Source: Lachnoclostridium sp. UBA7482
GTDB taxonomy: Bacteria; Bacillota; Clostridia; Lachnospirales; Lachnospiraceae
DNA: 8,558 nucleotides
Assembly (NCBI GenBank): GCA_002479645.1
Contig: DLOO01000070.1
Location: forward strand, 9,729-18,286
Direction of reading: 5' to 3'
Made by a program: the position numbers and the translations under genes. Within the stretch, counting starts at the first letter, position 1; each line of letters opens with the position of its first letter. Below, piece after piece: positions 1 through 6,155 of the stretch. The notes under the pieces were generated by a model. The model had not been told where the DNA came from. It did not search any database and was given only the letters and a program-made list of their open reading frames with translations.

Positions 1-1
1 A

Positions 2-685
2 GCGTACCAATCAGGTACAGACCTGATTCGTTTTCAGGCGGATAAGGTCAAATCCATTGTTGCGCTCGGCATTTCCCCGTTCATCATGGCTTCGACGGAG
101 AGCTTAATCAGTATTGTCATCAATCGCGGACTTTCGACATACGGCGGCGATTTGTATGTTGGGTCTTTCACTATCATTCAGAGTATCATGCAGGTGATTA
201 CGGCGCCAATCAGTGGATTTACGCAAGGAGTACAGCCGATTATCAGCTACAACTACGGGGCGGGCAAATTCGACCGTGTGCGCGGGACATACCGCCGGAT
301 GATTGCGGTGGCATTTGGCGCAATCCATCTTGCAGCATGGGTAACCATCTTGTTCCCGGAGATGCTTGCATCGATATTTACGAAGGAGACGGAGCTGATT
401 GCGCTTGTCGGAGAGGTTATGCCGGTATTTATGCTTGGTATGCTCTTTTTCGGTGCGCAGAGTGGTATCCAGCCGACCTTTGTTGCTCTCGGGCAGGCAA
501 AACTCTCGCTTCTCATTGCCGTGCTGCGTAAGGTGATACTGCTGGTGCCGCTAGCGATTATTCTGCCGCACGGATTCGGCGTCATGGGTATATATTATGC
601 GGAACCGGTGTCCGATTTACTATCGGTCAGCGTGGCGGCAATTTTGTTCCTGACGAATATTCACAGGATTTTACAAGAGAAATAA
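2..685 (+). CDS. MATE family efflux transporter, C-terminal half (5' partial)
   Basis: The frame is open from the first bases of the window, so the gene starts upstream; the ATG at 86 is an internal methionine. About 227 residues are visible, roughly the C-terminal half of a normal 440-460 aa MATE protein. They contain about six hydrophobic segments. After the second comes the family-typical stretch GVQPIISYNYGAGKFDRV followed by an Arg-rich cytoplasmic loop (YRR), which is characteristic of the second MATE bundle in MepA/NorM-like proteins. Members sit in the cytoplasmic membrane and export cationic drugs or metabolites in exchange for Na+ or H+; the substrate here cannot be told. The TAA at 683-685 is followed by an intrinsic terminator, so this gene ends its own transcription unit. 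The MATE family call is firm; the MepA-like subgroup is an inference. Confidence 0.9.
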   Translation, partial: AYQSGTDLIRFQADKVKSIVALGISPFIMASTESLISIVINRGLSTYGGDLYVGSFTIIQSIMQVITAPISGFTQGVQPIISYNYGAGKFDRVRGTYRRMIAVAFGAIHLAAWVTILFPEMLASIFTKETELIALVGEVMPVFMLGMLFFGAQSGIQPTFVALGQAKLSLLIAVLRKVILLVPLAIILPHGFGVMGIYYAEPVSDLLSVSVAAILFLTNIHRILQEK

Positions 686-732
686 GAACAGGGGCGTTAA
701 GGGTATTATCGGATATAAATCACAGGCAAATG

Positions 733-761
733 CAGGGGGATTCGCGTCCCCCTTGTTTTTT
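733..761 (+). terminator. Rho-independent terminator after the MATE gene
   Basis: AGGGGGA (734-740) pairs with TCCCCCT (747-753) around a loop containing TTCG, with a possible extra T-G closing pair. A T-rich run (TTGTTTTTT, 753-761) follows directly. The GC-rich stem, short loop and U-tract are a textbook intrinsic terminator, lying 48 nt after the MATE stop codon. It separates the transporter from the downstream GH13 gene. Confidence 0.88.
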
Positions 762-781
762 ACAGAAAAGCGTGGTAATAT
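753..781 (+). promoter_or_regulatory. Probable sigma-A promoter for the GH13 gene (extended -10)
   Basis: A -35-like TTGTTT (753-758) is separated by 17 bp from TAATAT (776-781), which is preceded by TG one base upstream (773-774), an extended -10 element. The match to consensus is moderate (3/6 and 4/6), but the spacing is ideal and the TG supports it. The -35 box overlaps the T-tract of the preceding terminator. Transcription would start near 788, giving a leader of about 55 nt that contains the palindrome at 806-817. Confidence 0.45.
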
Positions 782-805
782 TTTGAGTTGAGAAACAACG
801 GTCAA

Positions 806-817
806 CCGGCATGCCGG
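806..817. promoter_or_regulatory. 12-bp perfect palindrome, candidate operator
   Basis: CCGGCATGCCGG is a perfect dyad, flanked by AACCGG-type repeats (804-809 and 818-823). It lies about 20 nt downstream of the predicted start site of the GH13 gene and 25 nt before its ATG. That is a usual place for a repressor of the LacI/GntR kind, common for glucan-utilisation genes. No regulator gene is in the window, and no known operator was recognised, so the operator role is an inference. Confidence 0.3.
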
Positions 818-842
818 AACCGGACAATAGTTGAGGTAAATC

Positions 843-2906
843 ATGATTTTTTTACACGAACAGGAAAACGGTTTCAATGAGGAGGCGGTATTTTCCGACT
901 GTACGGCACAGTTTGTCACTCCTTGCGAACCGGAAATATATGACACAATTACAATTAAACTCCGAATCGGCAGGGGCAATGCGGATAAGGTACACATTCT
1001 GACTGACGATGAGGCCGTCCCGATGAAATCCGTTCGGGAGAGCGGGGATTTTGAATGGTACGAGGGCAAGGTGGAGCTGAGCGACAGCGCCCTGCATTAT
1101 ATTTTCCGCATCGAATATCAGGGCAAATTCCGCTTTTACGACCGCCGGGGCTTATCCGGTGACTTGCGCGAGGACTGCTGCTTTGTTATGACGCCGGGCT
1201 TTCATACGCCGGACTGGGCCAAGGGTGCGGTAATGTACCAGATTTTTGTCGATCGTTTCTGCAACGGCGATCCGTCCAATGACGTGCGGGACAACGAATA
1301 CTACTATCTCGGCCAGCCAAGCTGTGAGGTAAATGACTGGCACAGCTATCCGAAGATGATGGATGTACAGTCCTTCTACGGCGGGGATTTGAAGGGTATT
1401 GTGAAGCGGCTGGATTATCTGCAGGATCTCGGCGTTGAGGTTTTGTACCTGAATCCGATTTTCGTATCGCCCTCGAATCACAAATACGATATTCAGGACT
1501 ATGATTATATTGACCCGCATTACGGAGTAATCGTTAAGGACGAGCGGGAGGGGTTAGCGCCGGGAGATACCTGCAACAGGCATTCCAAGCAGTATGTAAC
1601 CCGCGTGACAAGTCTGGAAAACCTGGAGGCCAGCAACGAGTATTTCGTTCACTTTGTGGAGGAGGTACACAAGCGCGGCATGAAGGTGATTCTTGACGGT
1701 GTATTTAACCACTGCGGTTCTTTCAACAAGTGGCTTGACCGCGAAGAGATTTATTCCGACGCGGAGGGATTTGCAGCCGGAGCGTATGTCAGCGAGGAGA
1801 GTCCGTATGTTTCCTTTTTTGACTTCAGGGAAAACGACTGGCCCCGCAATGAGCATTACAGCGGATGGTGGGGACATGCTACACTTCCGAAGCTGAATTA
1901 TGAGGCTTCCCCCAAGCTTTACAACTATATTATGCGCATTGCCCGCAAATGGGTTTCGCCCCCGTACAATGTGGACGGCTGGCGGCTTGATGTAGCGGCA
2001 GACCTCGGACACAGCCCGGAATTTAACCATAAGTTCTGGCACGAATTCCGTGCAAATGTAAAGGCTGCCAATCCGAATGCCATCATTCTTGCAGAGCACT
2101 ACGGTGATCCCGGAGAGTGGCTGAAGGGCGACCAGTGGGACAGTGTTATGAACTACGATGCCTTTATGGAGCCGGTGACCTGGTTCTTAACGGGTATGCA
2201 GAAGCACAGTGATGAATTCCGGCTGGATATGATCGGCAATTCAAAGGCATTTGTCGATGCAATGCGCTATTATATGGCAAGATTTCAGCAGCCTTCGCTG
2301 CTGGTGGCCATGAACGAGCTTTCCAACCACGACCATTCCCGCTTCCTGACACGTACGAACCGCAAGGTAGGACGTACCGCAACGGCAGGACCTGAGGCGG
2401 CGGAGCAGGGTGTGGATGTTACGGTTATGCGCCAGGCAGTTATGATGCAGATGACCTGGCCCGGTGCACCGACCATCTATTACGGCGATGAGGCAGGGTT
2501 GTGCGGCTGGACCGATCCGGATAACCGAAGAACCTATCCGTGGGGCAGGGAGGACAAGGAGCTAATCGCATTTCACAAGGAGATGATTCGGATTCACAAG
2601 AACTATCCGTCGCTTCGTACCGGTTCCCTGATGCTTCTTCTGGCAGAGCAGGACGTACTCAGCTATGCTCGATTTACCGACGATGAATTTGTTATTACGG
2701 TAGTCAACAGTTCGGCAGAGGAGAAGAAGGCGAGTCTTCCGGTATGGAAGCTCGGTCTGCCGAAAAACGGTACAATCGTACGGCTTCTTCATACCGATGA
2801 GTACGGTTACTGGCTCGATGCCCGGATCTATCATCCCGGGAACGGGATGTTAGAGCTTACGCTCGCACCGAAGAGCGGCGTGCTTTTGAAGGATCTGCCG
2901 ATGTAA
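843..2906 (+). CDS. GH13 alpha-glucan hydrolase (neopullulanase/cyclomaltodextrinase-like), cytoplasmic
   Basis: This 687-aa enzyme hydrolyses alpha-glucosidic bonds in maltodextrins, pullulan or cyclodextrin-type substrates; the exact specificity is not readable. Residues 1 to about 115 form a beta-rich N-terminal domain like those preceding neopullulanase barrels. The barrel starts at VMYQIFVDRFCNGDPSND (130-147), which includes a typical Ca-site DRFxNGDPxND motif. The conserved regions are all present: DGVFNH (285-290), LPKLN (348-352), GWRLDVAAD with nucleophile Asp383, ILAEHYG with acid/base Glu418, NHD with transition-state Asp497, and GAPTIYYGDEAG (541-552). A beta C-terminal domain follows from about 595. 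No signal peptide is visible, so it probably acts on imported oligosaccharides in the cytoplasm. Residues about 229-262 form an unusually long insert after the second barrel strand. The start is supported by GAGG (833-836), six bases before the ATG. Confidence 0.92.
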   Translation: MIFLHEQENGFNEEAVFSDCTAQFVTPCEPEIYDTITIKLRIGRGNADKVHILTDDEAVPMKSVRESGDFEWYEGKVELSDSALHYIFRIEYQGKFRFYDRRGLSGDLREDCCFVMTPGFHTPDWAKGAVMYQIFVDRFCNGDPSNDVRDNEYYYLGQPSCEVNDWHSYPKMMDVQSFYGGDLKGIVKRLDYLQDLGVEVLYLNPIFVSPSNHKYDIQDYDYIDPHYGVIVKDEREGLAPGDTCNRHSKQYVTRVTSLENLEASNEYFVHFVEEVHKRGMKVILDGVFNHCGSFNKWLDREEIYSDAEGFAAGAYVSEESPYVSFFDFRENDWPRNEHYSGWWGHATLPKLNYEASPKLYNYIMRIARKWVSPPYNVDGWRLDVAADLGHSPEFNHKFWHEFRANVKAANPNAIILAEHYGDPGEWLKGDQWDSVMNYDAFMEPVTWFLTGMQKHSDEFRLDMIGNSKAFVDAMRYYMARFQQPSLLVAMNELSNHDHSRFLTRTNRKVGRTATAGPEAAEQGVDVTVMRQAVMMQMTWPGAPTIYYGDEAGLCGWTDPDNRRTYPWGREDKELIAFHKEMIRIHKNYPSLRTGSLMLLLAEQDVLSYARFTDDEFVITVVNSSAEEKKASLPVWKLGLPKNGTIVRLLHTDEYGYWLDARIYHPGNGMLELTLAPKSGVLLKDLPM

Positions 2907-2968
2907 TGAAGCGGGCGGCTTGCCGTATGTCTGCACATTACAATATGCAAACGAGGTGAAAACAGAAA

Positions 2969-3598
2969 ATGAAACAAAAAGAGCGTGTCGCTGAGATTCT
3001 GCGGCGGCTGGACAATTATTATACAACGGAATATAAGTGCTATCTGAACCACGAAAATGCATGGCAGCTTCTGATTGCCACGATTCTCAGCGCCCAGTGT
3101 ACGGATGCGAGAGTCAACATTGTGACGAAGGATTTATTTGCACATTATCCGACTCCCGAGGCCATGGCTGCCGCCAGCGTGGCGGAGATGGAGGAAGAAA
3201 TCAAATCGACCGGATTTTACCATAACAAGGCGAAAAATATCATTGCCTGTTCGCGGGAAATCGTCGAAAGATACGGCGGGGAGGTGCCCTCCGAACTGGA
3301 AGCCCTGACAAAGCTTCCGGGAGTGGGACGAAAGACCGCCAACGTGATTCGCGGCAACATTTTTCATGAGCCGAGCGTTGTAGTGGATACGCATGTGAAG
3401 CGCATTTCAAAAAAACTCGGATTTACGAAGGAGGATGACCCGGAAAAGGTCGAGCAGGATCTGATGCGCGTACTTCCGAAGGATCACTGGATTTTGTTCA
3501 ATATTCAGATTATTACACATGGACGCGGGCTGTGCCCGGCGAGAAATCCGCACTGCAGCGAATGTTTTCTGGCGGATTTGTGCAAAGGGAAGCAGTAG
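2969..3598 (+). CDS. nth: Endonuclease III, DNA glycosylase/AP lyase
   Basis: This 209-aa base-excision repair enzyme removes oxidised pyrimidines and cleaves the strand at the resulting abasic site. It has normal length for the family (E. coli Nth is 211 aa). The sequence shows SAQCTD (41-46), the helix-hairpin-helix LPGVGRKTA (116-124) carrying the catalytic Lys122, and VVVDTHVKR carrying the catalytic Asp140. A C-terminal [4Fe-4S] ligand set Cys189, Cys196, Cys199 and Cys205 has the exact C-x6-C-x2-C-x5-C spacing. GAGGTG (2953-2958) is the ribosome binding site, ten bases before the ATG. The gene lies 62 nt after the GH13 stop codon with no clear terminator between, so the two are probably co-transcribed, though functionally unrelated. 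Nothing appears broken. Confidence 0.97.
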   Translation: MKQKERVAEILRRLDNYYTTEYKCYLNHENAWQLLIATILSAQCTDARVNIVTKDLFAHYPTPEAMAAASVAEMEEEIKSTGFYHNKAKNIIACSREIVERYGGEVPSELEALTKLPGVGRKTANVIRGNIFHEPSVVVDTHVKRISKKLGFTKEDDPEKVEQDLMRVLPKDHWILFNIQIITHGRGLCPARNPHCSECFLADLCKGKQ

Positions 3599-3621
3599 GC
3601 TGAAAACTATGAAGAATCTGC

Positions 3622-3638
3622 GAAAATCCTTGATTTTC
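3622..3638. repeat. Short AT-rich stem-loop after nth
   Basis: GAAAATC (3622-3628) and GATTTTC (3632-3638) are perfect inverted repeats around a CTT loop. No T-run follows on either strand, so this is not a convincing intrinsic terminator. It lies 24 nt after the nth stop codon in the 122-nt gap before the ABC cassette. It could be a weak 3'-end structure or one copy of a dispersed repeat. The rest of the gap holds only the candidate promoter below and the ribosome binding site of the next small gene. Confidence 0.35.
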
Positions 3639-3658
3639 AAAGGCTCTTGCCGTAAGAT
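3630..3658 (+). promoter_or_regulatory. Candidate sigma-A promoter of the micropeptide/ABC operon
   Basis: TTGATT (3630-3635, 4/6 to consensus) and TAAGAT (3653-3658, 4/6) are separated by exactly 17 bp. Transcription would start near 3665, leaving a leader of about 56 nt before the 31-aa gene. This is the best-scoring pair seen by eye in the gap. It overlaps the stem-loop at 3622-3638. Read-through from nth cannot be excluded. Confidence 0.4.
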
Positions 3659-3706
3659 AAGAAGGTAAGCGGCGTGTGACAACGGCGGCTTCGGGCTGTC
3701 GATAAG

Positions 3707-3714
3707 AAAAGGAG
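3707..3714 (+). promoter_or_regulatory. Strong ribosome binding site for the 31-aa gene
   Basis: AAAAGGAG ends six bases before the ATG at 3721. This near-consensus Shine-Dalgarno site at optimal spacing is the main evidence that the very short downstream frame is a real gene rather than leader sequence. Confidence 0.75.
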
Positions 3715-3720
3715 AAGGCT

Positions 3721-3816
3721 ATGTTTAGTAAGAAAACTCAGGTTTTGATTGTAAGAGTAATTGCAGTTTTGTTGGTTATCGTTATGGTTGGTACTTTGCT
3801 GGCTGCATTGGCATAA
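3721..3816 (+). CDS. 31-aa single-span membrane micropeptide
   Basis: The frame runs from the ATG at 3721 to TAA at 3814-3816 and encodes 31 residues. It has a short basic N-terminus with Lys4 and Lys5 (MFSKKTQ), an Arg at position 12, and a hydrophobic run from about 8 to 31 ending in LLAALA. This predicts one transmembrane helix with the N-terminus in the cytoplasm. A strong ribosome binding site supports translation. From memory, size and layout resemble the small DUF4044/Prli42-like membrane peptides of Firmicutes (Prli42 anchors the Listeria stressosome); this likeness rests on architecture only and homology is not shown. The ABC ATPase starts 13 nt after the stop codon, so the two are likely co-translated and it may be a transporter subunit. 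Its function is unknown. Confidence 0.72.
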   Translation: MFSKKTQVLIVRVIAVLLVIVMVGTLLAALA

Positions 3817-3829
3817 GGATGGTTTCGTG

Positions 3830-4504
3830 ATGCTTAAGGTTTCTGGAATTGCGAAAAATTACGGGAAAAAGACGGTTCTTCGGGATATTTCCTTTACGGC
3901 AGAGCAGGGGGAGTGCATTGCGATTGCCGGAATAAACGGCTGCGGCAAGTCAACGCTTCTGTCGATTCTTGCGGGTACGCTTAAACCGGGAGCCGGTGAA
4001 TTTGAGGTATTCGGGCAGGATATTTTCCGCAATCCCAAGGAACGCGAGCGCCTGATTGGTTATGTTCCGCAGGAAAATCCGCTGATTCCGGAGCTGACGG
4101 CGCGAGACAACCTCAAGCTTTGGTACTGTAACAGCCGCTACGATATGGCGGAGGAACTGGAGCACGGAGTGTTAGCGATGCTGGGGATTCCCGAATTTCT
4201 GGATGTAAAGGTTTCGGCAATGTCCGGCGGTATGAAGAAGCGTCTTTCCATCGGATGCGCGGTGGCAAATGATCCGGCGATTCTGATTCTCGACGAGCCG
4301 AGTGCGGCGCTTGACCTTGTTTGTAAGGCGGCTATCCGACAGTACATGGTGGATTTCAAAAAGCGGAAGGGCATTATTCTGATTACAACGCACGATGAGG
4401 ATGAGCTGCGGCTCTGCGATCATCTGCTGGTGATGAAGGATGGCGTGCTTTCAGAGGCAGACCCGGCAACACATGGAGATGCCTTGCTCGAATTGATAAA
4501 ATAG
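3830..4504 (+). CDS. ABC transporter ATP-binding protein (ABC-2 exporter type)
   Basis: This 224-aa nucleotide-binding subunit hydrolyses ATP on the cytoplasmic face to drive the permeases encoded downstream. All motifs are intact: Walker A GINGCGKST (34-42), Q-loop Gln81 in GYVPQEN, signature MSGGMKKR (131-138), Walker B ILILDE (151-156) with catalytic Glu156, D-loop SAALD (158-162) and H-loop His188. The length is typical of single-domain ATPases of the NatA/drug-export group. The ATG at 3830 was chosen because family homology (LKVSGIAKNYG) begins there. An in-frame ATG at 3761 would add a non-homologous extension lying across the 31-aa gene. AAGGA (3815-3819) overlaps the micropeptide stop codon and is ten bases from the start, which suggests translational coupling. 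Confidence 0.93.
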   Translation: MLKVSGIAKNYGKKTVLRDISFTAEQGECIAIAGINGCGKSTLLSILAGTLKPGAGEFEVFGQDIFRNPKERERLIGYVPQENPLIPELTARDNLKLWYCNSRYDMAEELEHGVLAMLGIPEFLDVKVSAMSGGMKKRLSIGCAVANDPAILILDEPSAALDLVCKAAIRQYMVDFKKRKGIILITTHDEDELRLCDHLLVMKDGVLSEADPATHGDALLELIK

Positions 4505-4518
4505 AATGGAAAGGAACG

Positions 4519-4549
4519 CAGCGAAGCGGTGTCAGGTACTGCTTCGCTG
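4519..4549 (+). promoter_or_regulatory. Perfect 9-bp stem-loop in the leader of the 519-aa gene
   Basis: CAGCGAAGC (4519-4527) and GCTTCGCTG (4541-4549) are perfectly complementary around a 13-nt loop, in the 55-nt gap between the ATPase and the next gene. The downstream ATG at 4560 has no adjacent Shine-Dalgarno site. AAGGA (4511-4515) lies just before the stem, so folding would bring it to an effective distance of about 13 nt from the ATG. Only a weak AATTTGT follows the stem, so a full terminator is unlikely. Partial attenuation, mRNA processing or translation control are possible; the role is an inference. Confidence 0.5.
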
Positions 4550-4559
4550 AATTTGTAGT

Positions 4560-6119
4560 ATGAGCGAATGGATTTCTCGTCCGCCTTTTGACGAAAAAGG
4601 CTACGCCGGAGGCGTGGTACCGGGCAACAGAAAGAAGCGGAAGATCCGGCGCTGGCTTTTGCCCGCGCTTCTTTGCGCTACCGTGATTGTCGGTGCGGTG
4701 CTGCTCCGCAGGAACCGAACGCCGGAGGAACGGTGTTATACCGCCCTTTTGGAAGCATTTGCCTACGGATGCGGGTATGAGAGCCCGGTGCTGTCGGCAA
4801 TGGATCTCCGCGCCCTGGCGGAGCTTGTGCAAAGCGGCAAACTGCAGGCGGACTGGAAAGTTTCGCTTGAGAGCAGTAATGTCGACCTGGCGGAAATGGG
4901 GCTGGCGGATTACGTGGATTCGGATGATATACCGGATGTGAATCTGCTTGCGGGCGTCGGACTTCGCTCGAAGCTCAGCGTTTACGGCAAGGAAGCGACC
5001 TCGCATGGATTATATGTGAGCTATGGGGCGTTGGCATTCCCGTTAACAGAGTTGTATGTATCCGGGGATAAGATAGCGTTTGCCGTACCGCAGCTCAGCA
5101 AAAAGGTCATCCGCGTTGCACCCGATAAGCTTCTAAAGGATTGGAACCGGCTGCCCCAGTGGGAGTGGGCAGATGAAAGTATGCAGGACGATATCCGGAA
5201 GAAAATCGCCGGGGCAGCGGAGGGGATTACTGCAGCGAAGGCAGCAGGAAACCGGTTCCTTGATACGATCTACGGGATTGACGGTAAATACTGGAAGGAG
5301 TTTCTGAAGTCCTTTACGGTTGAGAAGATGCAAACCAAAGAGGAAAATGCGACCCGACACCTCTATGTCGGCGGCAAAAAGCAGGTGTGTCAGGGGTACC
5401 GTTTACAGGCGGAGAGTAAAAAACTGACGGAAAAGCTCATGCAGATTTTGGGCAAATCCGAGGACGCCCTCCGGCTTGCGGGAACGGATAGCGATACCGT
5501 CGAGGTTCGCATTTATCTTACCAAGGGCGGCGAGCTTGCAATGCTCGAGTGTGAATGCAGCCTGTGGCTCGGGGAAATACATTATCCGATGCAGATTACG
5601 GTCGAGCTGACCGGTAAGACACATTCGGCCGATGATTTTACCATCTCCATTAGTACCGGGGCGGAGAAAAAGGAGATTTGCTCCGTAAAGCGGTCTTTGG
5701 TTCGTGATGGGAAAACCATTGAGGGAATCGTGCAGGCGAAGATAGCTTACGGTAAGCTTGACCGGAGCGGTGAGGCTCATTATGTACTCGATACCGCAAA
5801 GCGCCGGATGGAATGTGAAATGTCGTATGCAGTCCGAGGGAATGTGCAGGGAACGGCGTCCTTTGAAGCAACCTTCACAAGTGATGAAGAACAGTGGAAG
5901 GCTTCTTTGAAGAAACTGAAATTCACCGACCCCGGAAACGGCGATTATGTCAGCGTCAATACGAACCTGACGGTTAGCCCCTTAACGAAAGCGCCGTCGG
6001 CTCCGGAGGGAGAGGAGCAGGATTTGTTCGTCATGACGCGTGAGGATTGGGAGAAAATCAAAGAGGAAATTACGGAAAACATGCAGACCTTTGTGGATTT
6101 GTTTGATAAACTGTATTAG
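4560..6119 (+). CDS. Unrecognised 519-aa membrane-anchored extracytoplasmic protein of the ABC cassette
   Basis: I do not recognise this family with confidence. A 31-residue cytoplasmic N-terminus ends in a very basic cluster (RKKRKIRR, 24-31). It is followed by one transmembrane helix at about 32-49, giving N-in topology and no cleavage site; the remaining ~470 residues should lie outside the cell. That part alternates beta-prone strands with charged helices (for example about 205-230 and 492-516). Several stretches read like paired amphipathic strands, such as 313-321, 327-336, 341-350 and 359-366. There is no lipobox and no catalytic motif I recognise. An in-frame TGA at 4548 rules out an upstream start; the ATG at 4560 lacks a ribosome binding site but is needed to include the basic region and helix. 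Its position between ATPase and permeases suggests an accessory or substrate-handling subunit. Coding is clear; function is unknown. Confidence 0.85.
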   Translation: MSEWISRPPFDEKGYAGGVVPGNRKKRKIRRWLLPALLCATVIVGAVLLRRNRTPEERCYTALLEAFAYGCGYESPVLSAMDLRALAELVQSGKLQADWKVSLESSNVDLAEMGLADYVDSDDIPDVNLLAGVGLRSKLSVYGKEATSHGLYVSYGALAFPLTELYVSGDKIAFAVPQLSKKVIRVAPDKLLKDWNRLPQWEWADESMQDDIRKKIAGAAEGITAAKAAGNRFLDTIYGIDGKYWKEFLKSFTVEKMQTKEENATRHLYVGGKKQVCQGYRLQAESKKLTEKLMQILGKSEDALRLAGTDSDTVEVRIYLTKGGELAMLECECSLWLGEIHYPMQITVELTGKTHSADDFTISISTGAEKKEICSVKRSLVRDGKTIEGIVQAKIAYGKLDRSGEAHYVLDTAKRRMECEMSYAVRGNVQGTASFEATFTSDEEQWKASLKKLKFTDPGNGDYVSVNTNLTVSPLTKAPSAPEGEEQDLFVMTREDWEKIKEEITENMQTFVDLFDKLY

Positions 6120-6143
6120 TTGTTGTTCGGAAACGACGGGAAA

Positions 6144-6148
6144 GGAGG
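6144..6148 (+). promoter_or_regulatory. Ribosome binding site that fixes the start of permease 1
   Basis: GGAGG within AAAGGAGGG lies seven bases before the ATG at 6156. This favours that start over an in-frame TTG at 6120, which would give 12 extra residues, overlaps nothing conserved and has no ribosome binding site. Confidence 0.85.
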
Positions 6149-6155
6149 GACGGTC

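Noticed and set aside
1554..2099. Minus-strand open frame of 181 codons inside the GH13 gene
   Set aside because: The sense strand carries all catalytic motifs of GH13 here, so this is a shadow frame without own signals.
2939..2944. TACAAT as a -10 box for an independent nth promoter
   Set aside because: It matches 5/6, but no -35 lies at 16-18 bp, and the resulting start would fall almost on the ribosome binding site at 2953-2958.
3622..3638. Intrinsic terminator after nth
   Set aside because: The stem is AT-rich and no T-run follows on either strand; kept only as a stem-loop.
3761..3829. N-terminal extension of the ABC ATPase from an in-frame ATG at 3761
   Set aside because: The extra 23 residues (rich in Trp, Leu and Cys) are an out-of-frame reading of the 31-aa gene, which has its own strong ribosome binding site. 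ATPase family similarity begins at the ATG at 3830.
4519..4560. Full intrinsic terminator between the ATPase and the 519-aa gene
   Set aside because: The stem is strong, but it is followed by only AATTTGT rather than a proper T-tract, and the functional context favours one operon.
4383..5006. Minus-strand open frame of 207 codons opposite the ATPase end and the 519-aa gene
   Set aside because: It is antisense to clearly coding sequence, crosses the hairpin and gene boundary, shows no domain I recognise and is rich in Arg/His/Pro as expected of a shadow frame.
6120..6155. TTG start of permease 1 at 6120
   Set aside because: There is no ribosome binding site before it, whereas the ATG at 6156 has AAAGGAGGG at ideal spacing.
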